Counted from the stretch's first letter, positions 8,736 through 18,565 are shown. The stretch: 64,000 nucleotides of DNA from Pseudomonadota bacterium (GCA_016713725.1 JADJOO010000023.1:12989-76988), one strand, 5' to 3'. The notes: generated from the sequence alone by a model not told the origin. Made by a program: numbers and translations.

Positions 8736-10091
8736 GTGAAGCACCCCTCGACCAGCATGCAGCGTTTCGTTGTGACCAGCGCCCTCCTGTCAGCAGCGGT
8801 TGCGCCTGCCGTGCGGGCCCAACAGCCCGCGCCGGTCCGGCCGCCCGACAAGCCCCCGATAGCCCAGGGCTGGATCGACATCGCGACCTTTGCATCGCCC
8901 GGCGGCATGGGTGCCATGGCCGGCATGATGATGGGCGGCGGCGGGGGCGACACGCCGATGTCAGCACTGTTCGGCGGCAAGAAGCAGGGCAACCAGTTCG
9001 GGCTGACGCGCGCGGGCGGCAGCGGCAGCTACGTCGACGTCACGCTGCGCACCAGTCGCAACCCGAGCCTCGCCGAGGCGCTGCAGGCCGTGCCCGCGGG
9101 CAGCAAGCTCGCGCCGACGCTGCAGCTCAAGGTACTGGCCCAGTCCAAACCGGTGCCCACCGATCGTGGGGACGATTCGATCGAGGAGCCGACCGAGCAG
9201 CCCAAGGGCAAGATCAAGCTGTACTGGGGTTGTGGCGCGGCCATCCGTCCGGGGCAGCCCAAGGTCGTCGACTTCCAGACGAGCACGATCAAGGAGTTCG
9301 GAGACATCTTCAAAGGCAGGCGCGCCACTCAGCGCGGCACTCACTCTGCACCGGGACGACCGGTGTGGCCCAATCCGACCGACAATCGACTCGTGCCGGC
9401 AGGCGCGTCGCTCACGGGAGAGCATGTCTTCAGCGGCCAGGGCGTGCCGGAAAGCTTCAAGTTCACACTGCCACCGGCGCAGGACATCATGCCGCCGATC
9501 GCCCTGCAGCAGGCACAGGCGGACGGCGTGACGCAGCTCAGCTGGCAGGCGCTGCCTACGGCCCGCGGCTACTTCATCGCTGCAATGGGTGGCAAGGGCG
9601 ACGAATCCGGCGACGGAGCCGAAATGACGCTGTGGACGTCGAGCGAACTGCCGGACTCCGGCTTCGGCCTGGTCGACTACCAGACCAACAAGTCGGTCGA
9701 TCAGTGGCTGAAGGAGAAGGTGCTGCTGGCGCCGGCGACGACCCGCTGCGACGTGCCGAAGGGCATCTTCGGCGATGGCGAGGAAGCAGCGGGCGCGATG
9801 CTACGCATGATTGCGTATGGCACGGAACTCAACCTGGCCCATCCGCCGCGCCCGACGGACCCGAAGATTGCCTACGAGCCCGAATGGGCGCTCAAGGTGC
9901 GCGTGAAATCCGTGAGTTTCACGATGCTGGGCATGCCTGCGATGGACGGCGGTGGCGCGACCGAGGACGGGTCTGCCGCCGGTGGTGAAGGCTCGTCGAG
10001 TGATGGCACGTCGACCGAGCAGCCGAAGAAGAAAAAAAAGTTTGGACTGAAAGACGCGCTGGATGCGGTGAAGGACGCCGTGCCGCATTGA
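8736..10091 (+). CDS. Secreted hypothetical protein
   Basis: This 451-residue protein has a Sec signal peptide: after the start comes MQRFVVTSALLSAAVAPAV ending at RA before QQ. I place the start at GTG 8736, preceded by GGAGGA eight bases upstream; longer in-frame starts overlap the tRNA region and lack a signal. The mature part has a Met/Gly-rich patch (GGMGAMAGMMMGGGGG), a beta-rich middle with IKLYWGCG and FTLPPAQDIMPP, and a Lys-rich stretch (QPKKKKKFGLKDALDAV) at the C-terminus. I do not recognise a family. It is monocistronic, convergent with ychF across a long inverted repeat. Confidence 0.72.
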   Translation: MKHPSTSMQRFVVTSALLSAAVAPAVRAQQPAPVRPPDKPPIAQGWIDIATFASPGGMGAMAGMMMGGGGGDTPMSALFGGKKQGNQFGLTRAGGSGSYVDVTLRTSRNPSLAEALQAVPAGSKLAPTLQLKVLAQSKPVPTDRGDDSIEEPTEQPKGKIKLYWGCGAAIRPGQPKVVDFQTSTIKEFGDIFKGRRATQRGTHSAPGRPVWPNPTDNRLVPAGASLTGEHVFSGQGVPESFKFTLPPAQDIMPPIALQQAQADGVTQLSWQALPTARGYFIAAMGGKGDESGDGAEMTLWTSSELPDSGFGLVDYQTNKSVDQWLKEKVLLAPATTRCDVPKGIFGDGEEAAGAMLRMIAYGTELNLAHPPRPTDPKIAYEPEWALKVRVKSVSFTMLGMPAMDGGGATEDGSAAGGEGSSSDGTSTEQPKKKKKFGLKDALDAVKDAVPH

Positions 10092-10125
10092 GGCGCGGCC
10101 GGACGCGCGGCAGCCATGGCGCACG

Positions 10126-10185
10126 ATCCGGTATGTCCTGGCGCGCGCGTGTCTGCCTTTCCAAGCGCGACAGGACATGCCGGAT
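10126..10185. terminator. Long imperfect inverted repeat between convergent genes
   Basis: Arms of 20 bases (10126-10145 and 10166-10185) pair with two mismatches around a 20-base loop; the core is CCGGTATGTCCTG against CAGGACATGCCGG. It lies between two convergent stops, where a bidirectional terminator or a mobile palindromic element is expected. There is no T-tract, so a classical intrinsic terminator is not certain. Confidence 0.5.
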
Positions 10186-10218
10186 TGAAAGCCTGGTTGC
10201 CGCGACGAGCGACCTGGA

Positions 10219-11316
10219 CTAGACGTTGAAGCGGAAGTGCATGACGTCACCTTCGCGGACGACGTACTCCTTGCCCTCGAGCCGCATCTTGCCGGCCTCC
10301 TTCGCGCCCTGCTCGCCCTTGCAGGCGATGAAGTCGTTGTAGGCGATCACTTCGGCGCGGATGAAGCCCTTCTCGAAATCCGTGTGGATTTCGCCGGCCG
10401 CCTGCGGCGCCAGCGCACCGAGGTGCGTCGTCCAGGCACGTACTTCCTTGACGCCCGCGGTGAAGAACGTCAGCAGGCCGAGCAGGTGGTACGCCGCGCG
10501 GATCACGCGGTCGAGGCCCGGCTCATGCAGCCCGAGTTCTTCAAGAAACGCGAGGCGATCGCCTTCGTCGAGCTGCGCGATCTCCGCTTCGATCGCCGCG
10601 CACACGGGGACGACGTCCGCGCCTTCGGTTGCGGCGCGCTCACGCACGACCTCCAGGTACGGATTGTTTTCGAAGCCGCCTTCGGCCACGTTGGCAACGT
10701 ACATCAGCGGCTTGATCGTGATCAGGTGGTATTCGCGCAGCAGCGGTCGCTCCGCAATCGGATCCAGCGGCAGCGTGCGCGCCGGCTTGCCCGCGTCGAG
10801 GTGATCCTGCATTCGCTTCAGCACGTCGCGCAGGCGCAAGGCGTCCTTGTCGCCCGTCTTGGCGTCCTTCTCAGCGCGGCGGTGCGCACGCTCGACGGTG
10901 TCCAGGTCGGCGAGCGCGAGTTCGGTGTTGATGACGTCGATGTCGCTGAGCGGGTCGATCCGGCCGGCGACGTGCACGATGTCGTCGTTGACGAAGCAGC
11001 GCACCACGTGCGCGATGGCATCGGTCTCGCGGATGTGCGCGAGGAATTTGTTGCCGAGTCCTTCACCCTTCGAGGCGCCGGCCACGAGGCCCGCGATGTC
11101 GACGAACTCGACCGTCGTGGGAAGGATCCTTTCAGGTCTGACGATCCCGGCGAGCGCCTGCAGGCGCAGGTCCGGCACCGGCACGACACCCACGTTCGGG
11201 TCGATCGTGCAGAACGGATAGTTCGCAGCCGCAGCGTTCTGCGCCTGCGTGACCGCGTTGAAGAGCGTCGACTTGCCCACGTTGGGAAGTCCGACGATGC
11301 CGCACTTGATGCCCAT
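10219..11316 (-). CDS. ychF: Redox-regulated ATPase YchF (Obg-family)
   Basis: This 365-residue protein is the usual length for YchF. It is a cytoplasmic P-loop NTPase of the Obg group that prefers ATP, binds ribosomes and modulates oxidative-stress responses. Visible features are the G1 motif GLPNVGKSTLFNAVT, VEFVDIAGLVAGASKGEGLG (G3), a helical insertion around residues 130-200, and the C-terminal TGS domain ending GKEYVVREGDVMHFRFNV. It follows pth, as in many gammaproteobacteria. The sequence immediately upstream of its ATG is part of a heptad repeat and reads ATCACCTCCT on the mRNA, so no normal Shine-Dalgarno sequence is visible. Confidence 0.96.
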   Translation of the reverse strand: MGIKCGIVGLPNVGKSTLFNAVTQAQNAAAANYPFCTIDPNVGVVPVPDLRLQALAGIVRPERILPTTVEFVDIAGLVAGASKGEGLGNKFLAHIRETDAIAHVVRCFVNDDIVHVAGRIDPLSDIDVINTELALADLDTVERAHRRAEKDAKTGDKDALRLRDVLKRMQDHLDAGKPARTLPLDPIAERPLLREYHLITIKPLMYVANVAEGGFENNPYLEVVRERAATEGADVVPVCAAIEAEIAQLDEGDRLAFLEELGLHEPGLDRVIRAAYHLLGLLTFFTAGVKEVRAWTTHLGALAPQAAGEIHTDFEKGFIRAEVIAYNDFIACKGEQGAKEAGKMRLEGKEYVVREGDVMHFRFNV

Positions 11317-12093
<777 letters not shown>

Positions 12094-12109
12094 GTTGATC
12101 GTTCCGCCT

Positions 12110-12150
12110 GGAAAAAACGAAAATCGGGCCGCCCCGTGCAGGGCGGCCCG
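12110..12150 (-). terminator. Rho-independent terminator after rplY
   Basis: On the reverse strand a perfect 10-bp GC stem (CGGGCCGCCC pairing with GGGCGGCCCG, 12125-12150) with a 6-base loop is followed by ATTTTCGTTTTTT. It lies 40 bases downstream of the rplY stop and immediately upstream of pth, so pth needs its own promoter or read-through. Confidence 0.88.
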
Positions 12151-12189
12151 CTCTCTCCGGCCGCATACACTGCGGTCGGAGCGTTCGCG

Positions 12190-12891
12190 TTACTTCTTGG
12201 CGTCCTTCTTGGCTTCGGCCGGCTTGGCCGCTGCCGCCGCCGCTGCGCCCGCCGCTGGAGTTGCCGCCGCAACACCCGCTGCCGCCTCGGCACCCGCCAC
12301 CGCTTCCGGTTCCTCGGCCGCGCGCGCGTGATGGATCGAAACGATCGGCGCGTTGCGACCGTGCGTCAACTCGGGGATCTCGACGCCTGCCGGCACCTTG
12401 AGGTCGGTGAGGTACAGCATCTGGTTCAGGTCGACGGCCGACAGGTCGACCTCGACGAACTCCGGCAGATCCTTCGGGAAGCAGGTGATCTCGACTTCGT
12501 TGCGCAGGTGCGAAACAACGCCGCCCTTCTTGACGCCCGGCGAACCGGCCTCGCCCTTGAAATGCAGCGGGATCGTGATGCGAATCTTCTCGTCGTCGAG
12601 CACGCGCTGCAGGTCGATGTGGACGATCGCGTTCTTCGCCGGGTGGCGCTGCACGTCCTTGAGGATCGCCGCCTGGTTCAGCTCGCCGACCTTCAGGTTG
12701 ATGATCGTCGAGTAGAAGCGCTCGTTGTCGAGCAGCAGCAACAGTTTGGTGTGATCGAGCGACAGCGCGCGCGGATCACGGTGGCCACCGTAGAGGATGG
12801 CCGGGACCTTGTTCGCGTGACGCAGGCGGCGGCTCGCACCTTTGCCCTGCGCGTCACGGAACTCGGCGACGAGTTCGAATGCAGTCTTCAT
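12190..12891 (-). CDS. rplY: 50S ribosomal protein L25 (Ctc/TL5 form)
   Basis: This 233-residue long-form L25 binds 5S rRNA. The N-terminal L25 domain is seen as GKGASRRLRHANKVPAILYG, followed by the TL5 C-terminal beta domain (KDLPEFVEVDLSAVDLNQML). The last 50 residues are an Ala-rich, Lys-ended tail (PAEAKKDAKK), a lineage-specific extension seen in many proteobacteria. The start at 12891 is the Met of MKTAFELVAEFR. It is downstream of prs, from which it is separated by a G-rich inverted repeat, and it ends at a clear intrinsic terminator. Confidence 0.95.
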   Translation of the reverse strand: MKTAFELVAEFRDAQGKGASRRLRHANKVPAILYGGHRDPRALSLDHTKLLLLLDNERFYSTIINLKVGELNQAAILKDVQRHPAKNAIVHIDLQRVLDDEKIRITIPLHFKGEAGSPGVKKGGVVSHLRNEVEITCFPKDLPEFVEVDLSAVDLNQMLYLTDLKVPAGVEIPELTHGRNAPIVSIHHARAAEEPEAVAGAEAAAGVAAATPAAGAAAAAAAKPAEAKKDAKK

Positions 12892-12952
12892 TTGTAAACT
12901 CCAGTTGCACAGAAAATGCCGCTGCATCCGCGACCAGAATGCGGCGGCTCCA

Positions 12953-13079
12953 GAAAGGGGCTCGGGGATGGGGGTTGGGGGATAGTCGAACCCAGGAGCG
13001 GCTGCGCCGCCTCGCGTGAGCATTCTGCGCGCACTGCGCGTTCCGACTATCCCCCAACCCCCATCCCCTAACCCCTTTC
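12953..13079. repeat. G-rich repeat element B, copy 1 (36-base inverted arms)
   Basis: Arms at 12953-12988 and 13044-13079 match in 34 of 36 positions as an inverted pair around a 55-base spacer. Each arm is built from GGGGTTA/GGGGATG-like units and ends in GGGGGATAGTCG. The right arm runs into the prs stop codon. Related single-arm copies are at 33289 and 62604. One strand is runs of four to five G and could also form a quadruplex. Confidence 0.88.
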
Positions 13080-14031
13080 AATCCAGGTACAGCGAACTTA
13101 CCGACTCCTCGTCCCGGATGCGACGCATCGTCTCGGCCAGCAGGCCCGCCACCGACAACTGGCGGATCTTGCGGCACGCCAGCGCGTTCTCACGCAGCGG
13201 GATCGTGTCCGTCACCACCAGCTCGTCGAGCGCCGAAGCCTCGATGCGATCCACCGCGGGGCCCGAAAGCACCGGGTGGGTGATATAGGCCACGACGCGC
13301 TTCGCGCCGTGGTCCTTCAACGCCTTCGCCGCGTGGCACAGCGTGCCCGCGGTATCCACCATGTCGTCAACGAGGACGCAGCTCTTGCCCTCGACCTCAC
13401 CGATGATGTTCATCACTTCCGACACGTTGGCCCGCGCGCGGCGCTTGTCGATGATCGCGAGGTCCGCGTCGTCGAGGCGCTTTGCGATTGCTCGTGCGCG
13501 CACCACGCCGCCGACGTCCGGCGACACGACCACGAGGTCGTCGTACTTCTGCCGCCACACCTCGCCGAGCAGCACCGGCGACGAGTACACGTTGTCCACG
13601 GGGATGTCGAAGAACCCCTGGATCTGGTCCGCGTGCAGGTCGACCGTCAGCATCCGATGCACGCCCACGCCGGCGACCATGTTGGCCACCACCTTTGCCG
13701 TGATCGCGACGCGCGTGGCGCGCGGGCGTCGATCCTGGCGGGCGTAGCCGAAATACGGCATCACCGCGGTGATGCGGGCGGCCGAAGCGCGCCGGCACGC
13801 ATCCACCATCAACAGCAGTTCCATCAAGTGGTCGTTCGCCGGCGGGCACGTCGACTGCAGGATGAAGACGTCGCGCCCGCGCACGTTCTCCATCAGCTCG
13901 ACCGTGACTTCGCCGTCACTGAAACGACCAACGTGGGCACGACCCAGCGGCACCTGCAGGTATCGCGCAATGTCCTGCGCGAGCTGCGGGTTCGCGTTGC
14001 CCGTAAATACCGCCATCATGGGGCCGTCCAT
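13078..14031 (-). CDS. prs: Ribose-phosphate pyrophosphokinase
   Basis: This 317-residue cytoplasmic enzyme makes PRPP from ribose-5-phosphate and ATP, feeding purine, pyrimidine, His, Trp and NAD synthesis. Visible motifs are MAVFTGNANPQLAQDIARYL at the N-terminus, the ATP-binding RQDRRPRATRVAITAK flexible loop, DLHADQIQGFFDIPVDN, and the PRPP-binding loop CVLVDDMVDTAGT. GAGAGG lies seven bases before the ATG at 14031; a second Met five codons on is possible. It follows tRNA-Gln and ispE, the classical gammaproteobacterial order. Confidence 0.96.
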   Translation of the reverse strand: MDGPMMAVFTGNANPQLAQDIARYLQVPLGRAHVGRFSDGEVTVELMENVRGRDVFILQSTCPPANDHLMELLLMVDACRRASAARITAVMPYFGYARQDRRPRATRVAITAKVVANMVAGVGVHRMLTVDLHADQIQGFFDIPVDNVYSSPVLLGEVWRQKYDDLVVVSPDVGGVVRARAIAKRLDDADLAIIDKRRARANVSEVMNIIGEVEGKSCVLVDDMVDTAGTLCHAAKALKDHGAKRVVAYITHPVLSGPAVDRIEASALDELVVTDTIPLRENALACRKIRQLSVAGLLAETMRRIRDEESVSSLYLD

Positions 14032-14057
14032 CTACGTGCCTCTCCCGTCATCTCGGT

Positions 14058-14132
14058 TGGCTGGGGTGGAAGGATTCGAACCTCCGAATGGCGGGATCAA
14101 AACCCGCTGCCTTACCACTTGGCGACACCCCA
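14058..14132 (-). tRNA. tRNA-Gln (anticodon UUG)
   Basis: The reverse strand gives a complete 75-base cloverleaf: acceptor TGGGGTG pairs with CACCCCA, the anticodon loop reads TTTTGAT with UUG at the wobble-to-third positions, the T arm GGAGG/CCTTC-type stem holds TTCGAAT, and G plus an encoded CCA end the gene. It sits between ispE and prs, a conserved position in this class. Confidence 0.95.
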
Positions 14133-14188
14133 ACGCGATCGTTGCTCAAGCCCGTCGTCGTACCGCCCTCAAGCCGTCACCAACCGCA

Positions 14189-14922
14189 TCATCCCGGCCC
14201 GAACTGGCGCTCGAACTGCAATCGTGCAGTGAGCGGCGACTGGTTGAGGCCGTGCGCAATCCAACCCCGCCATTCGTCTGGCTTGTCTGCGAGCACCGCG
14301 GCCGCATGCGTCGCATCAGTCATCGGTGCGAAGACACAAGAGCCGGTGCCCGTGAGTCGTGCGGGTCCATGGCGACCGAGCCACTCGAGGGCGTCGGCGA
14401 CGACCGGGTACCGACGCCGGACCACGGGTTCGCAATCGTTCCGACCGCCGGTCTGCAGGAAGCCGACAATTGTGATGACCGGAGAATCCCTTGTCAATTC
14501 AGGGGCTTTGAACACGTCAGCCGTGCTGATGGCGACGTCGGGCTGCAGCAGCAGGTAGACCGGAGGACTGTAGCCGCGTCGGAGCTTCCGCCACCCACCC
14601 CAGCGCCAATCGGCAGTCGTTTTTCAACCTCGATCGCCACTCCCTGCCTCATAGGCATCCCGGTTTCCGCCGCGGCGGCGGCCAGACAACGGGCGGCTCG
14701 CACGACAAGGTCATCCTCGGCTGCGACCCCGGGGAGAGCGCCCAATCTTTCAATGACGCCGGGCGGGCGCTGGTAAAAGCGAATCGAGTCCCACAGGTCG
14801 ATGAACTGAAACGCGGTCTGCAGCTCGTGATAGCCGTCCGGCCGGCGCCCCACGACGTGGAGGAACAGGTTCAGTTTGCCCGGCGCGGGCCACGGTGCGG
14901 GGTGTCCCAGCGAGCAGCTCAT
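14189..14922 (-). CDS. ispE: 4-diphosphocytidyl-2-C-methyl-D-erythritol kinase, internal deletion
   Basis: IspE phosphorylates CDP-methylerythritol in the MEP isoprenoid pathway. The N-terminal half has APGKLNLFLHVVGRRPDGYH and the GHMP ATP loop PIGAGVGGGSSDAATVLR. The C-terminal half resumes in another frame as VYLLLQPDVAISTADVFKAP and ends with RLTGTGSCVFAPM. Compared with the usual length of about 285 residues, some 54 residues between VLR and VYLLL are absent, about 160 bases, and the frame changes at about 14555. The start ATG overlaps the lolB stop (ATGA). The enzyme is normally essential, so loss in the assembly is more likely than a true pseudogene. Confidence 0.85.
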
Positions 14923-15512
14923 GGGGCCGGCAGGATCCAGTCGTCGACGATGATCCGCACGCGCGCCCCGTTGGTCGTTGCCGTCAGGCGCGCGGGCAGG
15001 CTCCAACCCGCCTGGGAGGTCAGTTCTTCATAGCTGACGACCCAGCCGCCCTGGACGAACCCGGGCACCGAACCCGAGCTGGTCTGCACAGGACCGCCGC
15101 CCGCACGCACGGGCGCCGGCGCACCGAGCATCCAGTAACGCAGCTCGGCCAGCGGCAGCTTCACGCCGAGCCGGCGCTCGAGTTCGGTCTTTGCGGCCTC
15201 GCCATTGAGGGGCTGTCCCGCGCCATCCGACAGTTCGAACGTTGTCCCGTCTGTAACCAACGCCAATCCACCCGCACCCAACGGCCCGCGCAACGTGAGC
15301 TCGGTGCGCTCGGAGCGCTGCTGCCAGACGAAACTGCCGCTGCCGCCTTCCCCGCGCGCAGCCAGGGCGATGCGTCCTTTGGCCATCCATTGCGTGAGTT
15401 GCTCGGGGTCGGCCGGGCGCGACCCGGGCGGGCTGCCGACGCGGGTCGTCGCACACCCTGTCACGAGCAGTGCACAAGCCAGGGTGGCGAACGACGGACG
15501 CATGCGGAACAT
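14919..15512 (-). CDS. lolB: Outer-membrane lipoprotein receptor LolB
   Basis: LolB takes lipoproteins from LolA and inserts them into the outer membrane. This 197-residue protein has a lipoprotein signal with lipobox VTGC (Cys about residue 20), followed by QLTQWMAKGRIALAARGEGG and GSFVWQQRSERTELTLRGPLG, the open beta-barrel strands of the LolA/LolB fold. The C-terminal GVKLPLAELRYWMLG matches the family. It lies between the TPR lipoprotein gene (16-base gap) and ispE (4-base overlap), and the three are probably co-transcribed. Confidence 0.93.
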   Translation of the reverse strand: MFRMRPSFATLACALLVTGCATTRVGSPPGSRPADPEQLTQWMAKGRIALAARGEGGSGSFVWQQRSERTELTLRGPLGAGGLALVTDGTTFELSDGAGQPLNGEAAKTELERRLGVKLPLAELRYWMLGAPAPVRAGGGPVQTSSGSVPGFVQGGWVVSYEELTSQAGWSLPARLTATTNGARVRIIVDDWILPAP

Positions 15513-15527
15513 GTGCCTGCCCGTGAC

Positions 15528-17216
15528 TCACGGACCGGCGCGTTCAATGCGCGTGCGCAGTTTCTCGTTCGTGGGCGCTTTTGCGAGCGCCGCCTTCCAC
15601 GTAGCGCGGGCCGCCTTTTCGTCGCCCATCGCCCATTGCACCTCGCCAATGTGCAGATCGATCTCAGGGTCGGCGCCGGACTCGCTGGCACGCCGCAGGT
15701 GGTCGAGCGCTGCGGGGTAATTGCCTTCCTTGTACAGCAGCCAACCCATGCTATCGAGCGTGGCTGCATTGTCAGGCGACTGGGCCAGTGCCGCCGTCAG
15801 CAGCTCGCGCGCCTCGGGCAGGTTCTTGCCGTTGTCGGCCAGCGTATAGCCGAGCGCGTTTTGCACGTGCGCATCGCCAGGTCGTTCGGCAAGCAACGCG
15901 CGCAGGTCGCGGATGGCGGCGTCTTCCTTGCCCGTGCGCTCGAGGAAAAACACGCGGTTCAGCCGCAGTTCGAGCGCGTCTGGATACCGCGCGAGGCCTT
16001 CCTCGAACACCTGCGCAGCGCGACGTGTGTCGCCGCGATACTCCAGCAGGCCTGCTTTCGCCGAAATGACGGCCGGCGCCAGCTGCGGCTGCGTACGGGC
16101 GAGTTCGTCGAGGTGAGTGACGCCGGCGTCGGTGCCCGACTGTTCGGCCCGGAGGCGCGCCACCCGCTGCTGCGCGGCGAGATTGTAGTCGCCGCCGGCA
16201 ACGCGCGAGTAATAGCGCAAGGCACGGTCTGTGTCCTTGCGCCGCTCGGCAATCACGCCGAGGAAATACAATGCTTCATGCGACTGGGCGCCGGTGGCCA
16301 ACAGGTTCTCGAACTGCGCCGTCGCCGCATCGAGATTGTCGGCATCGAGTTCCATTGCACCTAGCGCGCGAATCGCCCCCGGCACCACGGTCTTGCCGGT
16401 GGTGTAGGGCGTCAGCATTGCCCTCGCCTCCTGGTCGCGGCCCGTCGCCGACAGCAGCAGCGCGTACTCGAGGTGCGTACCGACGTCGGAATCGGGTGCG
16501 GTGACGAGATCGCGCGCGATGGCGAGACCCTCGTCGTCCTTGCCGGTCGCGATCCGCGTGCGCGCGAGCAGCATCTTCGCGGGCTTCCAGAACGGCGCCT
16601 TGGCCACGGCTGTCTCAGCCGATTTTTCGGCCACCGCGAAGTTATCGGCCCGCAGGGCCGCGCTGCCGTACGCGTAATGTCCTTCACCGACGCTGGGGTG
16701 CCGGGCCGAGAGGCGCCGGAAGAGTTCCATGACGTCGGTCGCGACGCCTTCATCGCCGATCACGGGCAGCAATGCCAGGAACCCCGCGGCCGGGCTGACG
16801 TAAACCGTGTCGAGCAGGTAACCGAACTGTGCTTCCGCGTCATCGATTCGATGCAGCTTGAGCGCGGTAATGCCTGCGTAGCGATGCGCGTTCTCGCTGG
16901 TCGGGTTGATCTCCAGCCAGCGGTCGGCGGCCAGCGCAGCCTCCCGCAGCTGGGTGTGATCGAACGCTGCGCGCGTGGCCTGCTCGGCGATCATCTCGTC
17001 GTCGGAGCGCTGGGCTGCCTCGCGGTACAGCCGGGCGCCGGCCGGATACTCGCCACGCTCGAACGCCGCTTCCGCTTCGGCGAGCCGGGCCTCGGGCAAA
17101 GTTGCATCGCCCGTGTCACCGGGGCTGGCCGGGTTCGTCGCGGCGCAAGCCACGAGTAAACCGAGGAAGATCGCGCCAAGGGCGCTACGGCAGACACGGA
17201 TAATGCGGATTGGCAT
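15528..17216 (-). CDS. TPR-repeat lipoprotein
   Basis: This 562-residue protein has a lipoprotein signal (MPIRIIRVCRSALGAIFLGL then LVAC, Cys about residue 24), followed almost entirely by tetratricopeptide repeats. Examples are RLAEAEAAFERGEYPAGARL, LFRRLSARHPSVGEGHYAY, LNRVFFLERTGKEDAAIRDL and LDSMGWLLYKEGNYPAALDH. This is the conserved TPR lipoprotein found beside lolB and hemA in Pseudomonas-like genomes; it probably works as an outer-membrane scaffold, though its partners are unknown. The start at 17216 begins the signal; an upstream Met is less likely. It is divergent from hemA with about 90 bases between. Confidence 0.88.
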   Translation of the reverse strand: MPIRIIRVCRSALGAIFLGLLVACAATNPASPGDTGDATLPEARLAEAEAAFERGEYPAGARLYREAAQRSDDEMIAEQATRAAFDHTQLREAALAADRWLEINPTSENAHRYAGITALKLHRIDDAEAQFGYLLDTVYVSPAAGFLALLPVIGDEGVATDVMELFRRLSARHPSVGEGHYAYGSAALRADNFAVAEKSAETAVAKAPFWKPAKMLLARTRIATGKDDEGLAIARDLVTAPDSDVGTHLEYALLLSATGRDQEARAMLTPYTTGKTVVPGAIRALGAMELDADNLDAATAQFENLLATGAQSHEALYFLGVIAERRKDTDRALRYYSRVAGGDYNLAAQQRVARLRAEQSGTDAGVTHLDELARTQPQLAPAVISAKAGLLEYRGDTRRAAQVFEEGLARYPDALELRLNRVFFLERTGKEDAAIRDLRALLAERPGDAHVQNALGYTLADNGKNLPEARELLTAALAQSPDNAATLDSMGWLLYKEGNYPAALDHLRRASESGADPEIDLHIGEVQWAMGDEKAARATWKAALAKAPTNEKLRTRIERAGP

Positions 17217-17305
17217 GGGATCGGCACTATAGCCGAAGCTCACTGCAGCTTGTGTTGCGGGGTCCGTTCACCCAGAATTTCGCGACTTTCCAGACCAGGT
17301 CCCGG

Positions 17306-18565
17306 ATGTCTCTCGTCGTCGTCGGCATCAACCACCGCACCGCTCCCGTCGAAGTTCGCGAGCGAGTGGTCTTCGAGCCGGCTCGCATCCCGGAAGCGTT
17401 GCAACAACTGCGAAACCTGCCGGACGTCCACGAGACCGTCATCGTCTCGACGTGCAACCGGACCGAGCTCTATTGCGTCGCCGAGAACCTTGGCCGGGCC
17501 GAACTCGGGGACTGGCTGCAGCGGTACCACGGACTCGGCGTGCCGTTGCACCACAGTCTCTATCACCATGACGAGAACAAGGCCGTCACCCACGCGTTCT
17601 CGGTTGCGTCAGGCCTCGACTCGATGGTGATCGGCGAGCCGCAGATCCTCGGCCAGCTCAAGGACGCCTACCGGCTCGCGCAGGAAGCGGGTACCACCGG
17701 CCCGGTGCTGAACCGACTGTTCCAGTCCGCGTTCTCGGTAGCGAAGCGAGTGCGCACCGAAACCAAGATCGGCGCCAATGCCGTATCCGTTGCCTCGGCC
17801 GCCGTGGCGATGGCGCGCACCGTTTTTGCGAGCTTCGACAACCGGACGGCACTCCTGGTAGGCGCAGGCGAGACGGTCGCGCTCGCGGCGCGACACCTGT
17901 ACGCCGACGGCATGCGCCGGATGATCATTGCCAATCGCAGCGTTGACCGCGCGCGCGAACTGGCCGCCGAATTCCACGGCTTCGCGATCGGCCTCGACGA
18001 GATTGCGAACCACCTGAAGGAAGCCGACATCGTCGTCGCTTCAACGGCTGCCCCGCACTCGATCATCACGCGGCACATGACCGAGCAAGCCCTGCGCGCC
18101 CGCAAGCGCCGCCCGATGTTCATGGTGGACATCGCGGTGCCGCGCGACATCGACCCCGACGTAGCCGAACTCGAGGACGTCTACCTTTTCACGGTCGACG
18201 ACCTGCAGTCGGTCGTCAACGAAAACCTCGAGGGACGCCGCCAGGCTGCCCGGGAAGCCGGCGCACTGATCGAAGCCGAGGTCGAGCGCTTCGCGCACCT
18301 GCTGCGCACGCGCGACGCCGCGCCACTCATCCGCCGCCTGCGCGACGACGCGGACCGCACGCGCCAGCGCACGCTCGAACAGGCCCGCCTGATGCTGGCC
18401 CACGGCAAGAGCCAGGACGAAGTCCTGAGTTTCCTGGCCAGCACGCTCACCAACAGGCTCATCCACGCTCCCAGCCAGCGGCTGCGCGACGCGGCGGAGA
18501 CCGGCGACGGCGAGGTCATCGAGACGATCGCCGACATCTACCGGCTCGATCAGCCGCACGATTGA
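17306..18565 (+). CDS. hemA: Glutamyl-tRNA reductase
   Basis: This 419-residue enzyme reduces Glu-tRNA(Glu) to glutamate-1-semialdehyde, the committed step of the C5 haem pathway. The N-terminal catalytic domain contains VVVGINHRTAPVEVRE and the nucleophile Cys50 in STCNRTE, and GLDSMVIGEPQILGQLKDAY is the next signature. The NADPH domain has ALLVGAGETVALAARHL, and the C-terminal helical dimerisation domain completes it. The start at 17306 is chosen because MSLVVVGINH matches the family; an in-frame upstream Met adds 32 unlike residues. Its stop overlaps the prfA ATG (TGATG). Confidence 0.96.
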   Translation: MSLVVVGINHRTAPVEVRERVVFEPARIPEALQQLRNLPDVHETVIVSTCNRTELYCVAENLGRAELGDWLQRYHGLGVPLHHSLYHHDENKAVTHAFSVASGLDSMVIGEPQILGQLKDAYRLAQEAGTTGPVLNRLFQSAFSVAKRVRTETKIGANAVSVASAAVAMARTVFASFDNRTALLVGAGETVALAARHLYADGMRRMIIANRSVDRARELAAEFHGFAIGLDEIANHLKEADIVVASTAAPHSIITRHMTEQALRARKRRPMFMVDIAVPRDIDPDVAELEDVYLFTVDDLQSVVNENLEGRRQAAREAGALIEAEVERFAHLLRTRDAAPLIRRLRDDADRTRQRTLEQARLMLAHGKSQDEVLSFLASTLTNRLIHAPSQRLRDAAETGDGEVIETIADIYRLDQPHD

